Assembly: GCF_000003605.2 (NCBI RefSeq)
Contig: NW_003158732.1
Span: 28,027 to 84,516 of the forward strand
Origin: Saccoglossus kowalevskii
Lineage: Eukaryota > Hemichordata > Enteropneusta > Harrimaniidae
Length of the DNA stretch: 56,490 nucleotides
Reading direction: 5' to 3'
In this document: piece by piece, positions 13,581-27,712 of the stretch
How the letters are laid out: every line of letters begins with the position of its first letter
Position numbering within the stretch: the stretch's first letter is position 1
The notes under the pieces: generated by a model
Told to the model about the DNA's origin: nothing
Seen by the model: the letters and a program-made list of their open reading frames with translations, nothing else
The model's database searches: none
Position numbers and translations under genes: made by a program

Positions 13581-14009
13581 AGGCCAGACTTTTATTATCC
13601 CTTGTTTCGCGAACCCGCCGAATGAACAGTAGCCGAAAATGGAATAAATATAACATATTATTTCAGCGTAATTTCTCGCGCCCGCCGACTTGTAAGCGCA
13701 AAAAAAATGCTAAAAAAATATTATTTTTATCTTCATTTTTTTACCGCCCGCCGCATAACAAATCTAAGTTGCATTTTTGTGGGAGTATCATGATCAAAGT
13801 ACCGAAGTCTCGCGCAGATGAGAAACAAGGTTATACATGGAATACAATTTTATTTCATTTCTTCTCTCCGATCAATGATCTCACTTACAATTCTTTGAGA
13901 ATCACACAAATCTAATGCAAAAAAAGAATTAATTTTATTTTTTCCCGCCCTCCTCAAAATAATTGCCTTATAAAAACTCGAGAAACAAGAAATAAAAAAA
14001 GTCTGGCCT
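13581..14009. mobile_element. inverted-repeat element (AGGCCAGAC termini) flanked by TTTTA repeats
   Basis: The left end AGGCCAGACTTTTATTAT and the reverse complement of the right end (AGGCCAGACTTTTTTTAT) match, continuing to CTTGTTTC. The 429-bp element is flanked by TTTTA units on both sides (13417-13580 and 14010-14028). The interior repeats CCCGCC-type motifs in AT-rich DNA. No coding capacity; transposon superfamily not assigned. Confidence 0.65.
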
Positions 14010-14028
14010 TATTTTATTTTATTTTATT

Positions 14029-17000
14029 TGCGATTGATTTTAATTTGGACAGAAAAACATAACTTTTTTATCATCCAGGACTTCATAAAGCTAGAACTCA
14101 AGTTGTGTACGGCGTAGCACGATTTTCATTGGTTCGAAGACCCAATTGAACACATGATATGAATTTCCCGCTCCAGTACCTATGGTCTGGCGCTGAAATT
14201 ACTACTTAGCTCAATACTTGCTCCGCGTTTCTGAAGTTCAAGTGCCTGGCACATTATACTTCAATTCTGACATTAGTCGCGTCATTCTATCTATTCCAGA
14301 CTGGATAAATTACCGTTGAATAAACAGTATATGAAGTGTTTAAACGCCGACTGTCGTTACGGAAATTCACATCGATATGTCTGGAGACATAACAAGCAGA
14401 CAACGTAATGCATGTACCGTGTAAACTAGAGACTCGTACATTGAAACATACACGTACTCAAATCTTGACACTAATTTATGTGTTTTTTTCCAGGATTAGA
14501 ATACGGTAAGATGAAACGAACAAGAAATAAGTAATATAACTACCATGCCTATCGCTAAGCCGATTAGATCAGACCCAATACTATGACGAGTCATGTATCA
14601 ACGACTACTATACTGCCGTATAATCAAATACACGGAAAATACAATTTCTAGTGACCGTGTCTTTTGTATATTGTATGGTCTCTAAAACAAAATAAATGCG
14701 ACATCAACACTCATTAACAAACAGTTAAATTATTCATTTGTGTGTAATTATAAAACACATGTTCGTGAAGAGAATGCATATTAAAATATGCTGTGTGGAA
14801 TACGTAAATAACTTAGTTACGTTATGCACTATAAAATAGTCAGGATAGTTGTTAAAACGACAAAGGCAACATTAATCTGTGAATGGTAACGATAAGCGAT
14901 ACGAGAAGTACGATACGAATACGTTTGATTACACGGTATGAGCAGACGGGAATTAACTTAGACGTATATATAAGATTCAATAATAGTAAACTATTACAGT
15001 AATCCAATCACTGAGTCAGTGTGACGTAACACATAATTTATTTCCATTTCTATCACAGTTACAACACACTATATTGTACTGTCACTCTTGTTTTGTCTGC
15101 GAACGAGGTGACCTCTGCTGACCTTTTGGATAATGTTGAAAATAACTAAAATCGATAATCAATTTTACAATTTCAAGAACATTGTTTGATTGTCATGATA
15201 AAACATCGTGGCCATATTTATAAGGAACATGTTGAATATAGTCTCAGGGATATTGTTTATATTCAAATATTGATTTTAAACTGAAAAATCGGTATGTTGC
15301 CATTCCATCCGATTGAATTCAGAGATAGTTGTAATTTTCCAGAAAAAATATCTCCCAAATATAGCCCGATTTTTGGTTGTTTCAGAGCTATGTCTTGTGT
15401 CGTGTAAAGTTGCAAGGGAAACCAATATATTGACAAAGGACATCGTCGGTGTCAATGTTTGTGCATCGACCAAACGTGCTTGTAATACCAACGTCTTTTT
15501 TTATAATTTATGGCCGTACGCATGGGATACACGTGTCGAGCACACGCCGTGCAGTTTAACCCACAGTCGCACAGTGTAGACCGGGTAGGCAGAATAGAAA
15601 GAGACCACACACCGTATTTACACTCATGATTTGTAAACGTTTGAAACGTAATTAAATTAAAATGCGTGTATCGCTTGTCAAAATATAAGCTGGGGACACG
15701 TAGTCATGGTGTAGATCATGTTAACGCATACAATCTAAGACGAGTAATTAAAAATGTCAAAATAAAATCGTCACTGTAATATGCGGTTGGTGTAAAAACA
15801 AAGAGATACACGTTCCACGCGGTATCATGTATATTTCACCCCAGGCTCCATCCAGACTTGCACAGCTATATATTTGTCCGTACACGGCAAAGGAGCAATT
15901 CAAATCAATGGTTAAGAGCACATGTTCTATAATAAATGGTGATATAGAGAGCTGAAATTGACCAGCCTGTTGTCTCATTACAGTACTAAAACAGACACGT
16001 CTCTCTTATATAGCTCGTCGTTGTTTCCGTCACGATATGATTGATTGACGGTGTAAAAGTAACCTGTGTCGTCTCGCCGCCACGGGTTATGAGTGTTCCG
16101 TGGTGAACCTTGCGGGTTTAGACGAGCTTCTACTGTTAATTAATGAACCGAAGTTCCACCGCGATGAATTATTCGAATTCACAGTAAATCAGCAAACGTG
16201 AACAGAATGTCCTGAACAGCGTCGTTTATCGCTAAAACTTACCGAGTTGTCAGATCCATCAATATCGTCGACTGCTTACCACATGTTGATATTGACTTTT
16301 CTTTTTCTTGAGCTATAGGCAGTCGCCTAGGTAACGTTAGTGTAGGTGCCAGTCTATCGTTATGCACATTATCAAGAATACTACGTTACTTTTACACCGA
16401 CACGATATGTACATATACATGTGTATAATTAAAAATTATGTTCAATCAAGAATTTTAACAGGTCGCATTACTCTTACCGTACAAGAACCGCCATGGATCA
16501 CGGCTCAAATACAAGGAACGGCCAGCTGCGTGGCGTTCAGTCGCACACCCGTGAAACTGAGCGAATGCATTGCCATGCGTTTCATAGAAGGTCTCTACTA
16601 GCATTGAAATAATCGATTCAGTGGGTACCATAGCAACAAGAATTGTCAACAACTGTGCAGTTCAGTAGCTAGAAAAAATATTGATTAGTGTCGGAGATTG
16701 TGGATTACTTTTTAAATACTTGGAAATAGATTCACGTGTCGGTAATGGCAGTGTGTGTGAGGTAGGGTGTTTAGACTTGATTTTTCTCTCTAAATAAAGG
16801 TTCTCACGTTAATTGAAAAAATATATAATAACTTGTTTTAAAAGTAGTTTCCCGGCGTTTTAATAAAATGGGACATTCCGATTGCTTTCATGATTATTAC
16901 CTATCTTAGATACAGTTCGGATGTCACATCCCTCACTCATTATGAATGTGACGCGGATTTGGTTCTAAAATGGCCGCCTAGCAACAACTTCTCACGAACT

Positions 17001-17410
17001 TAGCAACACGTTACACATTTACATAATACGTAACCAGATACGTCACATAGACATGGATACCGAACGTTTAAATTCTTAAAAATTCTAATTTACATGTTTT
17101 ATCACCCACCAGGCTCGTTATTTCCACCTAATCAGTAGTTTTATTTCACGATTCAGTAGTATGTGAACGATGAATGGAAATATGCAAGGATAGTGAACCC
17201 TAAATTGTCATGATTCCACGTGAGTATAACAATCACGTGACACCTACGCATTGAGATCCCGAGGTATGTTTAAAATATGAATCATGAATGGTACTAATCG
17301 TTCTACACTGTATTGAATATATTTCAAGACGGCTTTATCTCGATTATACATGTGTTTATTTATTTCAAGCCATGGAGAGGAACAATTATTGAGAAATGCT
17401 ACACACTATG
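14029..17410. other. intergenic, nothing recognised
   Basis: AT-rich, with only short ORFs lacking family features. No RNA gene or transposon end identified. Confidence 0.55.
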
Positions 17411-17696
17411 TTGACAAGATTTTAGCACAACCATTCATTGGCAAGTTTGAAATGATTCGATTTACAAGTAGCTCACAAGATTATACCTGATTGGCTGCAC
17501 AGTCACAAATCCTAAATAACAAACCAATCAGGAGCTACGTTATAATTTGACAATTGACAAGATTTTAGCACGACCATTCATTGGCAAGTTTGAAATAATT
17601 CGATTTACAAGTAGCTCATAAGATTATACCTGATTGGCTGCACAATCACAAATCCCAAATAACAAACCAATCAGGAGCAATAATTTGACAAATCGA
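17411..17696. repeat. 143-bp direct tandem duplication with internal inverted repeat
   Basis: TTGACAAGATTTTAGCAC begins at 17411 and again at 17554; the copies are about 95% identical. Each contains CCTGATTGGCTGCA paired with a downstream CCAATCAGG, so each unit can fold into a small hairpin. It may be a tandem MITE or local duplication. Confidence 0.85.
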
Positions 17697-20600
17697 AACA
17701 TGTCAACATACTCTGAAATACGATCTACTCAAATGGCAATTTTGAAGGATATAACATGTATTGTGCCATGTATGCGCCATATAACAGGCAATTATTCCTG
17801 TATAATGGAGAAATCGGAGACTTGAATATAGATCAAAAGGACGCGAAAAAACAACAGTGCTAAGCGTTTGAAAGACGTCAAAACGCGCTGATCCAATCAC
17901 TCACTCACATCATTCAACAGAGGGCGGAAGCATAGTGTTGCAATGAAGGCGTGTGTTATATCATTATATCAGACGATTGTGTAAACTACTTTCACTTGCC
18001 AAAGTGCAAACATTTAAAATTGTGGACAACTCGGGATCCCGACCAAAATACAAATATTTTCAGTCAATCTATATATTAGACATAACCACAGACAAATTGC
18101 AATAGAAACCACGTGTGGGAGAGCAACGTTGTTTTAATGCCGCTGCACAGCGCGCGTTCAAACAAATGACGTTGTATGGGTCCCACGACACGAGACGGCG
18201 ATTATGATGTTTCAATGATGATATAGTAGACAAATATATCAAAACACACATATGTCTTCTTAATAAACAACTGCGACAAACCAATATAGGCAGCCTGAAG
18301 CTCCTATCGGGTTCTTTGCTGAAAGACGGCTTGGTAAACATTTTAGAAAATATTTTTTTTAAATTGTTATATACAAATCAACAAGTAATGAGTTCCTTGT
18401 TTGGTATTAGTTGTTGTTACGGGCAACGTGACCTAATGATTACAAAAGTCACATCATTATACGAAGATGTGTTTTATACACTACGTTGCCATGGCAACAC
18501 TAAAGTCGCTCGACAGAAGGCTGCGCTAGCATTTAGGATTGAGATAATGATCGACTATGAGCGCCAATAATGGGATGTCAGCACGGTGTCAACTATATAG
18601 ACATGCATTGAAATCGAGAGCAACACGATATTCAACATCGCGACCACCTGTTCAGTGTATGCTCTGCTAGAAGCACATTCAATCTTGGATACTTCTATTC
18701 CATGCAATGAAACAATGCATGTTACTCTCGGCGCAACAAATGCATTCCCTTCATCTTTATAACTTTATAAATTTCACACAAATCTCAAAGTGAAACAAAG
18801 GATTTCTATTGACCGATTGAATATCACTGGAACGTTTTCAAATGACATCGTTGCGCACTGTACTCGTTCTTTGGCCGGTTTTATTAAACTGCATTGAAAT
18901 TGAAATTTATAAAGATAAAGGAATGCCTTGTTGCGACGAGAATATACGCGCTATACACATCACGTGGTACCAGCATCGAACACGACGCGTCGCGACGACT
19001 GTGGAAACATTAATCACGTAACGTGGACGTTTATCCTGTGTATCTGTACTTTGTTGTCATAATATAAACCTTTAATGTTTGAATAATGAGAGTAGGCACA
19101 TTTATTAGTGATTTTTTTTATTCACAATCATAATGAAACTGAAGAACGTTGGAGAAGTAGGGTGACATTTAGAAGCGAAACGCAGACATAACTTTTATAT
19201 CCGTTGCATTAAACATGTCAGTAATGACACTGTTAAAGGAGGTTTAGACTTAGAGTTAGACTATATTTATGTCATATATGTGGGTTCATGCTTTAAAAAT
19301 ACTGAAAATGAAAAAAAAAATGGGTCACTAGAAACATTTTCAGATTCCAATTTTTATGGGAAGATGGTAAAATTTGCATTGCACTATGGCGACAGTTTTT
19401 CTACATATCTCGATAATATGCTTGGAATCATGGGTAATATATACATTGTTATTGTAGAACTAAATCTGACGTTTATATTCCAATTTAGGATCTTAAACTT
19501 TAATACGTACCAGGCTGCAACGTCACGCCGCCTCTGCTACGCGGTGATAAGTAACTATCTCAGCTCATAATAAGCTGCACATCAGAAGAACACTCGCACG
19601 GTTTGAAATAAACTACACGATATTAGATCTCATTGCATACATAATTGCGTTTTACGATTTCCTGAGTGGGGTTGTAATATGATCAATAACGACCAATCCA
19701 TGTCTAATTATTCTCCGTAGTAACTCTGCATCTGCCGGTCAATGTGCCATGGCGGTGTAGGGTGCATAACTCAATTCCACATTTATTTTGCTAGAACAAA
19801 TCAAACCATTGACGACTCCGCTTAGCCTGTCATTATGCACTTCGCGTTGCTAGAGACCGTGTTTGGTCAATCATGCATCATTTCATCGTGGAAGTGCACA
19901 TTCCGGGGTTTCTGGTCAGACATCCTCTCGATAATTTTGTGGATACGAAAACAGTGACGTAATCTAATGTAATCTATTATTATTGTGCATATGACTGGCT
20001 CCTGTCGAATTCAGGCGCGTCAACTGAAGCAGATTTGTGTTACGAGTTCAGCGTGGACACTTAACAACATATCCAGTATAAAATGGAGGTCCTTCCCCCC
20101 CCCCCCAAAAAAAAACAAAAACAATGCAGTTACGAAAATATCAACCTGTCGCTCTGTATTTGAAGAGGCATACACTTGTGAGTGAAGATTTCTTCCAATT
20201 TAGAAGTGCTTGACTCGCTTATTTTGTGTTGTGTGTAGTCTATTTGAACACCATGTCAAACAACTCTATTTTACTCAATACTTGCTAAGGTCAATCGACT
20301 TACTATCATACCTACTTTTTTAGGGTAATGTTCCAATACATAATGCAAATACATAATGCAATGTACCAGGTTATGGGAGACGGAAAGAGGGAAAAACACT
20401 GTGACGTTGGTCATTTGTAACAATTGACACTCATATGTGCACGTTGTCAAAAAGGGGGGCTTGCAAGTGACAAGCCATCGATGATTAAGCAGATGCTGCA
20501 GCAATACATCTGATGAAAGGAGAATGTCGTCGCATTGTTGGTCGCTCCGTTCTGAGTGTCTTGAGCCATACCATATAGACACAAGCTTAACATTAAATAT

Positions 20601-23600
20601 TGAAATAACATGTACTATGTACTTGTAAAACGCGACAGACCGACTTCGAGACGGTAACCCTAAAGTTCAACATCGTCCTCGAGTTAACTGTACTTGAATT
20701 ATTTGATTAAATTAGCTTGTTGTTGACCGCAGTTGATCGCGCCAGGTTCAACAGACCGTCTTTTGGTGTGTTTGTGTGGAGCGTGGGGGGTCATGATATT
20801 CATATTTTTTACTGACACACACCAAGCAGTTATAACACGTACGTCTGGTTTTGAACATTAAAAATAATAGTTCTGACCTCTGACCTTCTCGTTCTGATAT
20901 CAATTTTACTAAGATTTCGTGCAAACAAGAATATGTGTATTTACATGTTTTAAACAGAACTCATAATCAATTCGTGAATCACCCATCTGATATGTGTAAC
21001 CCATTACAGATGAACACGATTACATGATACAAACCACGGGAGTGGTCTGCGACCGTTATAAATGCGAACAATACGTAATAAAGCCCGATCGGTGACACGG
21101 AAGAAAAAAATACCGTAATCGAATTAGAGTGTGATGAGAAGAGTCACAGACAATCAAAGATTTCTACAAATGCAATAAATCGCGTTGACTTACTTGTTCC
21201 CTACAGGTTAAGGCGAATAAAAGCAGATTGCCAATCACCCCGGACACACTGATGCACTACAGACGTAACTATAGTAACCAACAAACGCTGTCATCAACAT
21301 GCACGGCGTAGTTTACTAACTGTCAAACACTTGCAGAGTAATCGAATCCATGCAATCAATTATGCCTAGAAAGCAATCGTTTCCCCAATGAGGTTGTCAT
21401 GGGGGCACTTCAAGTTTTTATAAAAACCGTGTTTGGTTATCTACACTGCACTATCGACTCACACTCGAACATTCCGACGTAGCTAGGCAAACTATCGCTC
21501 TATGAGATATTATTTATTTTAGAATTCAATAAATAGTTGTAATTTCAGTAAATTTTAACGTATTGTCACGAAGCCAAGCAAGATGATCTATCGCATTTGC
21601 GCATGCTCTATTTGGGGTTATCGCCAATCAAAGCGCAGCTAATACAAACATATTTGTTTATAACACCAAACCAACAACTGATATCACTACCACCCCCATG
21701 CTCACACAAAGTTAAACAAGACGTTTGTGTTTGTACATGCGCTTCACGTGGATTGGCTAAATAGTAATGAGATTCGTAATCAACAAGTTTTCCGTTCTCA
21801 GCCGAAATTTGAATCAAGATTTATCGACTTTGTATCATTTTATCGATGGCCTGGAATTTTCATCAAACGATTAGTAGAGGTGATAATCTGCACAACAAAT
21901 TGCGAAAAATAGTAAATAAAGTTTATTTTTAAGATCATTACCTTGTGGTGACACATGGATTTTTCTATGACATATGGTTCTACCATTAGAGCTGCGTGAT
22001 GAAGCTGGACAATCTTACGAGCGTCTGTTTTATTCTATAAACATTAGCCTTCTCGGCAATGTACAAATCAGGGAGGACTGACATACGACGATGTTTGTGA
22101 ATGTATTCCTACATAACACGAGCAACGCAAACACATTTCAATGAGTCTCGACTCAAGAAGGCTTAAACTTTGCATACTTTTTCTACTCCAGAAATGGTAC
22201 GAATCAGTATACCGGTAATGTGGCCACAACGTTATGAATTAACGAATATCATTTTCTGTAAAACAGAAAGAAAAACGCACTGCAATGAAACTAGTTCTTG
22301 GTTTAATGATTTGGTAATATATTTAATTGTTTTAAATATCTTTTCTGAGTAAACAATCAAAGATAATTATAATCATTCGAGATCACCATAGCGACGAGTA
22401 AGGGGATGACCATAAGTAATTTTGGGGTGATAGGTTTGGAAACAAAGTCTGCACAAATCATTAAAAAAAATCATAAGGGAAATTTTCGAAAAAAAAGTAT
22501 TGTTTACATTATCAAAAGAATAAACATCAGTGAAGGAACGAAATAATGTTTTCCCATCTTAGACTTTCTAATGATAATAAACGAACTGCTCACGATGCTA
22601 TTTTTACGATGTGATTAGGAAAGTGGGGAAATAGTCTGCAAATTATGTGCTTTCTGTTCAATGTAGTATAAATATTTTTCTTTCTAAATTTTATCTGTGC
22701 AGGTTGTTTTTTTTTTTTTCAAAATCCACAACCCCCTTGAGTTTATTATGGTCAACCCTTTTTAAACAGTTTTTATTTATTTACTTATGTTTATTTATTT
22801 GCTGTTTACATATATCAACAGGTACATCACTTACAGATTGGGATAAAAGAACACAACTTACAAATAAGACAATACAAAAATGTTAAATCAACACAGCAAT
22901 AAGAAATTAAAACGGCATAGCGTGGTTAAACTAATAAACTTAAACATAGACATAACACTAGTAAAGAATACGTATCATCAGCAATTAATTGAATATCAAT
23001 TTGGTTTAATATATTTCTTTCTTAAAATAAGTTTGACTTAAAAGACAGCGGAGTAAATAACTTTGTATATAAACATGCCAATGAAGCTCCACTGCGCATA
23101 CAACGACCAGGGTAGTAGTCGCAGTTTGTTTTCGTACCAGCTTGAGTGAGAGGATTTTTTTTTTTTCGATTTTCATGTCAGATTTTCAGAAATTGAAGCT
23201 AATAGGCTGAACAGAAACAGCTCGATAAACTATTAACAGTGAAACAAATGTATATATGGAATGCAATCACTACCCACCCCCACCAATGGAAGAAACGGAA
23301 CTTTTGACTATAGGTTCTAACATAGTAAATTGGTGTTTTTCAGAAGTGGCGGAAATTATACGACAAGTTGCTTTTAGCTATCAATCTCCATCAAGCAAGG
23401 CGCTGTTGTTGTCTTTCAGCGACCAATTAACGTCATACAAATCATACTTTAATTTTGGATAAGAATTACTTGCGTTTTAGTATGGGGTACTTAAGAGAAG
23501 TATTTCTAATTTCCGGAATTGCAGACTCTGGTATTTGTAGCCGATTATTATTGGTTTTATGCAAATAGCAAATAAATAACTTGAAAATAGCCTTTGCACG

Positions 23601-24135
23601 TCAAATACAAACTAGCTGACCGTTCGACCTTGACAAAGTCAACCCGAGTCAAGATACTTTATTGTATTACAAACAATATCAAGAAAGATTATTACTATTA
23701 CATACAGACTATGCAGAACAATGCCCGGTAAAGATACGCTTATATCACAGTATCTCTGAGGGACATACAAGCAAGCAGAGACAACTCTCGTCAAATCAGA
23801 ATAATATTGTTAAAAAAATATGAAAAATTGAAGAGTGCAAGCAAAGACACTAGAGAAGTGTCTTTGGTGCAAGTGGGGTTTTCAATTTGACATTTGTTAG
23901 GACCTCCGAAGAAAATAAACAGTTGTGAGTAAATAGACAAAAGCGAAAAATACTTATAGCACTGATAATGTAAATGAACTGCAAAAAATGTGAATTTAAC
24001 AATGGACCCCACTCGTATCCATATGAATAAACCCCTAGTGGCGAAGAGATGGTATACAAAATACTACGTACGTGACATCACGACGATACAAAGAGAGAGA
24101 GAATTAAAAAATGTGGCAGATAAAGTGAAAATAGC
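17697..24135. other. intergenic, nothing recognised
   Basis: AT-rich DNA with homopolymer runs (for example poly-C then poly-A near 20094-20115). ORFs are short with no recognisable domain. Confidence 0.5.
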
Positions 24136-24149
24136 ATGTTTTGTATCAA

Positions 24150-24185
24150 ACAGAACGCGGCGCGACGACCACCACCCTTTAAAAC
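24150..24185. mobile_element. solo terminal sequence of the TTAA MITE family
   Basis: GGCGCGACGACCACCACCCTTTAAA matches the right end of the 36.2-kb MITE copy. No partner terminus was found, so this is a truncated or very divergent copy. Confidence 0.45.
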
Positions 24186-26875
24186 ATTAAACATACAGAC
24201 ATATTTCAAAACGAAACGATGGCACTGCTGCACGCGCTAGGCGAATGTGCGCACATGTGTAAAAAAAAAAAAACATACGACAAACGTGAAAATACGTACC
24301 CACTGAGAGTTCAAGTAAATCGATTTTGTTCACGACATTCAAATAAACATTGTATGGATAAATTATTGTGATGACTTTTTTTCTTTTTCATAAAAGAATC
24401 ACGAGAAATATCTCTCCTCGTATCTCCGTACGACATTGAAAAATTGGGGCTAACTTCAAGCATGGAATTCGGAGAACTTACAGGTGTGAAGCATGAATCG
24501 CATTGTATGTCGATAGAGGGCGCAATTTTATGTTTGCTTTAGATACTTTCTAATGGAGAGGGTGTCAGTATTTTAATATCATAACTGACCTATAGATGGC
24601 GCTTTATAAGGGTATTTAGTGAAATGCTGTACATTATGAAGAAACAATTTTACAACTTCAAATATTGCAATACTGTTTCAATATGAAATACTTTTTTTTA
24701 AATATATTATCTATTATGTACTTTTTATTTTACTTTATCATTTACACAATGGTAATTTTGAAAAGTTTTGGTGATCATCAAAGCAGTTAAAATAATACAA
24801 AATACGATGTAATAAAAAAAATACTTAAAATAAAATACATGCTGTACACTACATGATTTTATCAGATTGGGTCATATAAAGAGTAATAATCTACTAGAAC
24901 ACTTCTTTCATGTTTGAGTGATTGACATATTTATAGTATACAAGTACACCAATAACAATCTTACAGTAAATTATTAATTAGCTGATCAATCAAAATTAAT
25001 TGGCAATGTATTGGAATAAACTGTCCTTTAACTACATCTGTCTACCTGACCACATGGGACTCGTGACTATCGAAAACTTCCTCTTCCCCCCCCCCCCCCC
25101 ATGCACCAAGGATGAATAATACGTGATAGAAGAGGTGTGGCAGATTGAACTGATCAATATTTACATACATATTTTTATAAATACAGCGTACAACATTCTA
25201 ACGCTTAATGCAAGAAAATGTTTAAGCTGCAAACAAGGCTCATGCAATCTGTTGAAAATCTTGATTTACATAAAACAATATAAATGACAAAACATCATCT
25301 CTGTACTTCAGATAGTCCATTTATTCTTGATAATACATACACACTTCTTGAGAAACATTTACTTTATTTGAGCACATAGACAATATGTATATCAAAACGC
25401 ATATAATACAGTGTCTAGAAAAGATTTATTTTACCTAACTATAGAGGGCAATGTATAGTTTGGAATGTTTCAAGTTTCAATAACAATGTTCTTTTAAATA
25501 TTGCCAGTACAGATTTGAAGCACAATGACAACTTCATCACGTTCATTTAAAAAAAAGTAATTGCACGACACCTCTAATAGATATACATTGCTACATCAGG
25601 TACAGTACGTTGTGACAAAACGTTTGCATTTACATGCATCCCCAGCAATCAATAATGAGTGGTTTATTTACACAAAAGTTCCAAAGGTAAACGTAAACAA
25701 CACCTTTAGACGGACTACAAGTTCATGATGGGTCCTGAATTTTCATAGCTTGATTTGTGAAATAAATTAAGGTTTTGATTTCATATTTAAAGTTGTTGTT
25801 TTTTTAAAAAGACTTATTTGATGTCTAAGAATAAATAGCAGGACATACATAAATTATTGAAATCATTGTTTTTGTTGCTGTGAATTTTCACGATTTCATT
25901 TAAGTCATGAGAAATAAATTGTATTCTTCTCTAGCGGCATTTGCTTCATTCACAGCGCTTCATTTTTGAAGCTGAAGTTCTATTACAAATGCATAAAGAT
26001 ATGAATCCTATCTGAGACTCACTTGAAATGAAGAACCAACTTAAAAAGTACTTGCATGAAAACCCAAAGTTCTAATATTAATATTGCAGCTATAAATATA
26101 TATATATCTTTAAAATCATGGACAGGCAAAAACCACAAGTAGCTTTTAAAAGTGCATTGATGATATGATAGATCTGTTTTTTAACTATCTGATAGTATGC
26201 ATACATAGAGGGGAAATGCACGAGATGTATGACAGTATTATTGATCACAGTAAATTCTGACGGTCAAAATAGCTCAGCTGTCTTCATTGTCATGGAACAA
26301 GAATCAGTAAAGTGGCATTGTGGTTGACGGTTTCTGACGAGTTGTCGAAAATAACATTGTTTACCAAAAATGAGAAAAATATTCACTAAAATTCTAAATT
26401 TGCATATTTTGACACAAATTTAACAAATCTGACAGTGGACCACCCCACATATCATTGCTGGAAATATGAAAGCATTTGAATTCACATAACAACCCAAATT
26501 ATCTGCATTGTTAAGTGCTATAAAACAAATTAAAACAGCTAATTATCTAATATACCAATAATTCTGTGAACGAAAACATTTGCATAACACTAAGAGAGGG
26601 CACTTCTCCCAAATCGAGGTCTCCTCTTCGAATCCATAGATTCAGAACAAATGTAGGTACATAAGTTACGTTCTTCAACTGTTGGTAGAAATGTGGTTTG
26701 TTTATGTAAACAGCACATATTAGAAACAAAAAAACAAACAAAACAAAAAAATATATGGCAGTTGCAAGTACCCCGATCAATAAATCTGTACAGTGTGGTA
26801 CTTCAATGAAGTATTCAAGTTTCTTGGAAACTTGTCATATCCCAAATTGACATTCATATCACTGTCATCAAAGTG
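24186..26875. other. AT-rich intergenic DNA, possibly extended 3' UTR
   Basis: Strongly AT-rich and free of convincing ORFs, with several minus-strand AATAAA sites (for example near 24725). It could include a long PAXIP1 3' UTR or simply be intergenic. A C run lies at about 25086-25100. Confidence 0.4.
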
Positions 26876-27177
26876 AACATCTTGCAACAAAAGTGAGCAT
26901 CTTGCAACAAAAGTGAGCATCTTGCAACAAAAGTGAGCATCTTGCAACAAAAGTGAGCATCTTGCAACAAAAGTGAACATCTTGCAACAAAAGTGAGCAT
27001 CTTGCAACAAAAGTGAGCATCTTGCAACAAAAGTGAACATCTTGCAACAAAAGTGAGCATCTTGCAACAAAAGTGAACATCTTGCAACAAAAGTGAGCAT
27101 CTTGCAACAAAAGTGAGCATCTTGCAACAAAAGTGAACATCTTGCAACAAAAGTGAACATCTTGCAACAAAAGTGAG
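26876..27177. repeat. 20-bp minisatellite, about 15 copies, 3' of PAXIP1
   Basis: The unit CTTGCAACAAAAGTGAGCAT starts at 26881 and recurs every 20 bp to 27161. Units differ almost only at one A/G position (GAACAT or GAGCAT). No stop occurs on the minus strand in any frame, so three overlapping 98-127-aa ORFs appear; these are by-products of the repeat. Confidence 0.95.
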
Positions 27178-27467
27178 GAGAAATAAATAAATCTAAAAAG
27201 TCTTGTATTCATAGATCAGACTGAACTGATTGAATTGTTTTTACACATGATCAACAACTTTTGTTTTGGTACTGGCTCGCTGTGGCGACATCTCCACTTC
27301 TTGCAGAAGGCACCAAACCAAAGATTACTTATACATAGTTCAAGTAGAAAGTTCTGTATGCAGCATATCAAGGGATAAACTCTGCATGGTGAAACAAAAT
27401 CACGGTTCAAATCTATATGTAAGTAGAGTTAAGGAATATAGTACACATATATATAGATAGGAAACAA

Positions 27468-27473
27468 TTTAAT
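27468..27473 (-). promoter_or_regulatory. possible PAXIP1 polyadenylation signal (ATTAAA variant)
   Basis: ATTAAA on the minus strand lies about 145 nt past the PAXIP1 stop. No AATAAA was seen between. The AT-rich DNA down to about 24.7 kb offers further AATAAA sites, so a longer 3' UTR is possible. Confidence 0.3.
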
Positions 27474-27587
27474 CCGATGATTTAGTGGTGCAACGCCAAA
27501 ATTTACCGAATACCCCGGTATTGCTTTGACTCATTGTGTTAAGCAACACAACAAGATTTTCACTCTCACCAACTACTGACTTGTGAT

Positions 27588-27611
27588 AGATTGTTTGTTT
27601 GTTTGTTTGTT
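27588..27611. repeat. (TTTG)n tract in PAXIP1 3' UTR
   Basis: A short TTTG microsatellite just past the PAXIP1 stop; in the transcript it reads (CAAA)n. Confidence 0.8.
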
Positions 27612-27617
27612 ACAAAA

Positions 27618-27712
27618 TTAGTATATTACAGCATTTAATAATAAAGGATATGACAAATAGTCTAATCTCTGTGTGAGGGCGCCAGTCAATATAAACTCAG
27701 CACTGTGGACAT
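27618..27712 (-). CDS. PAXIP1: PAXIP1 exon 16, terminal coding exon (residues 926-956)
   Basis: The acceptor TTTCAG (27713-27718) precedes ATGTCCAC, completing Asp926. It reads DVHSAEFILTGALTQRLDY, closely matching vertebrate DVHNAEFVLTGVLTQTLDY, then a short divergent tail and TAA (27618-27620). The intron before it is 304 bp. It was found only by homology. Confidence 0.93.

Noticed and set aside
13228..13632. ORFs of repeated FYFIL across the TTTTA tract
   Set aside because: Product of a pentanucleotide microsatellite and an N gap.
26777..27212. Three 98-127-aa minus-strand ORFs
   Set aside because: Stop-free frames of the 20-bp minisatellite, not genes.
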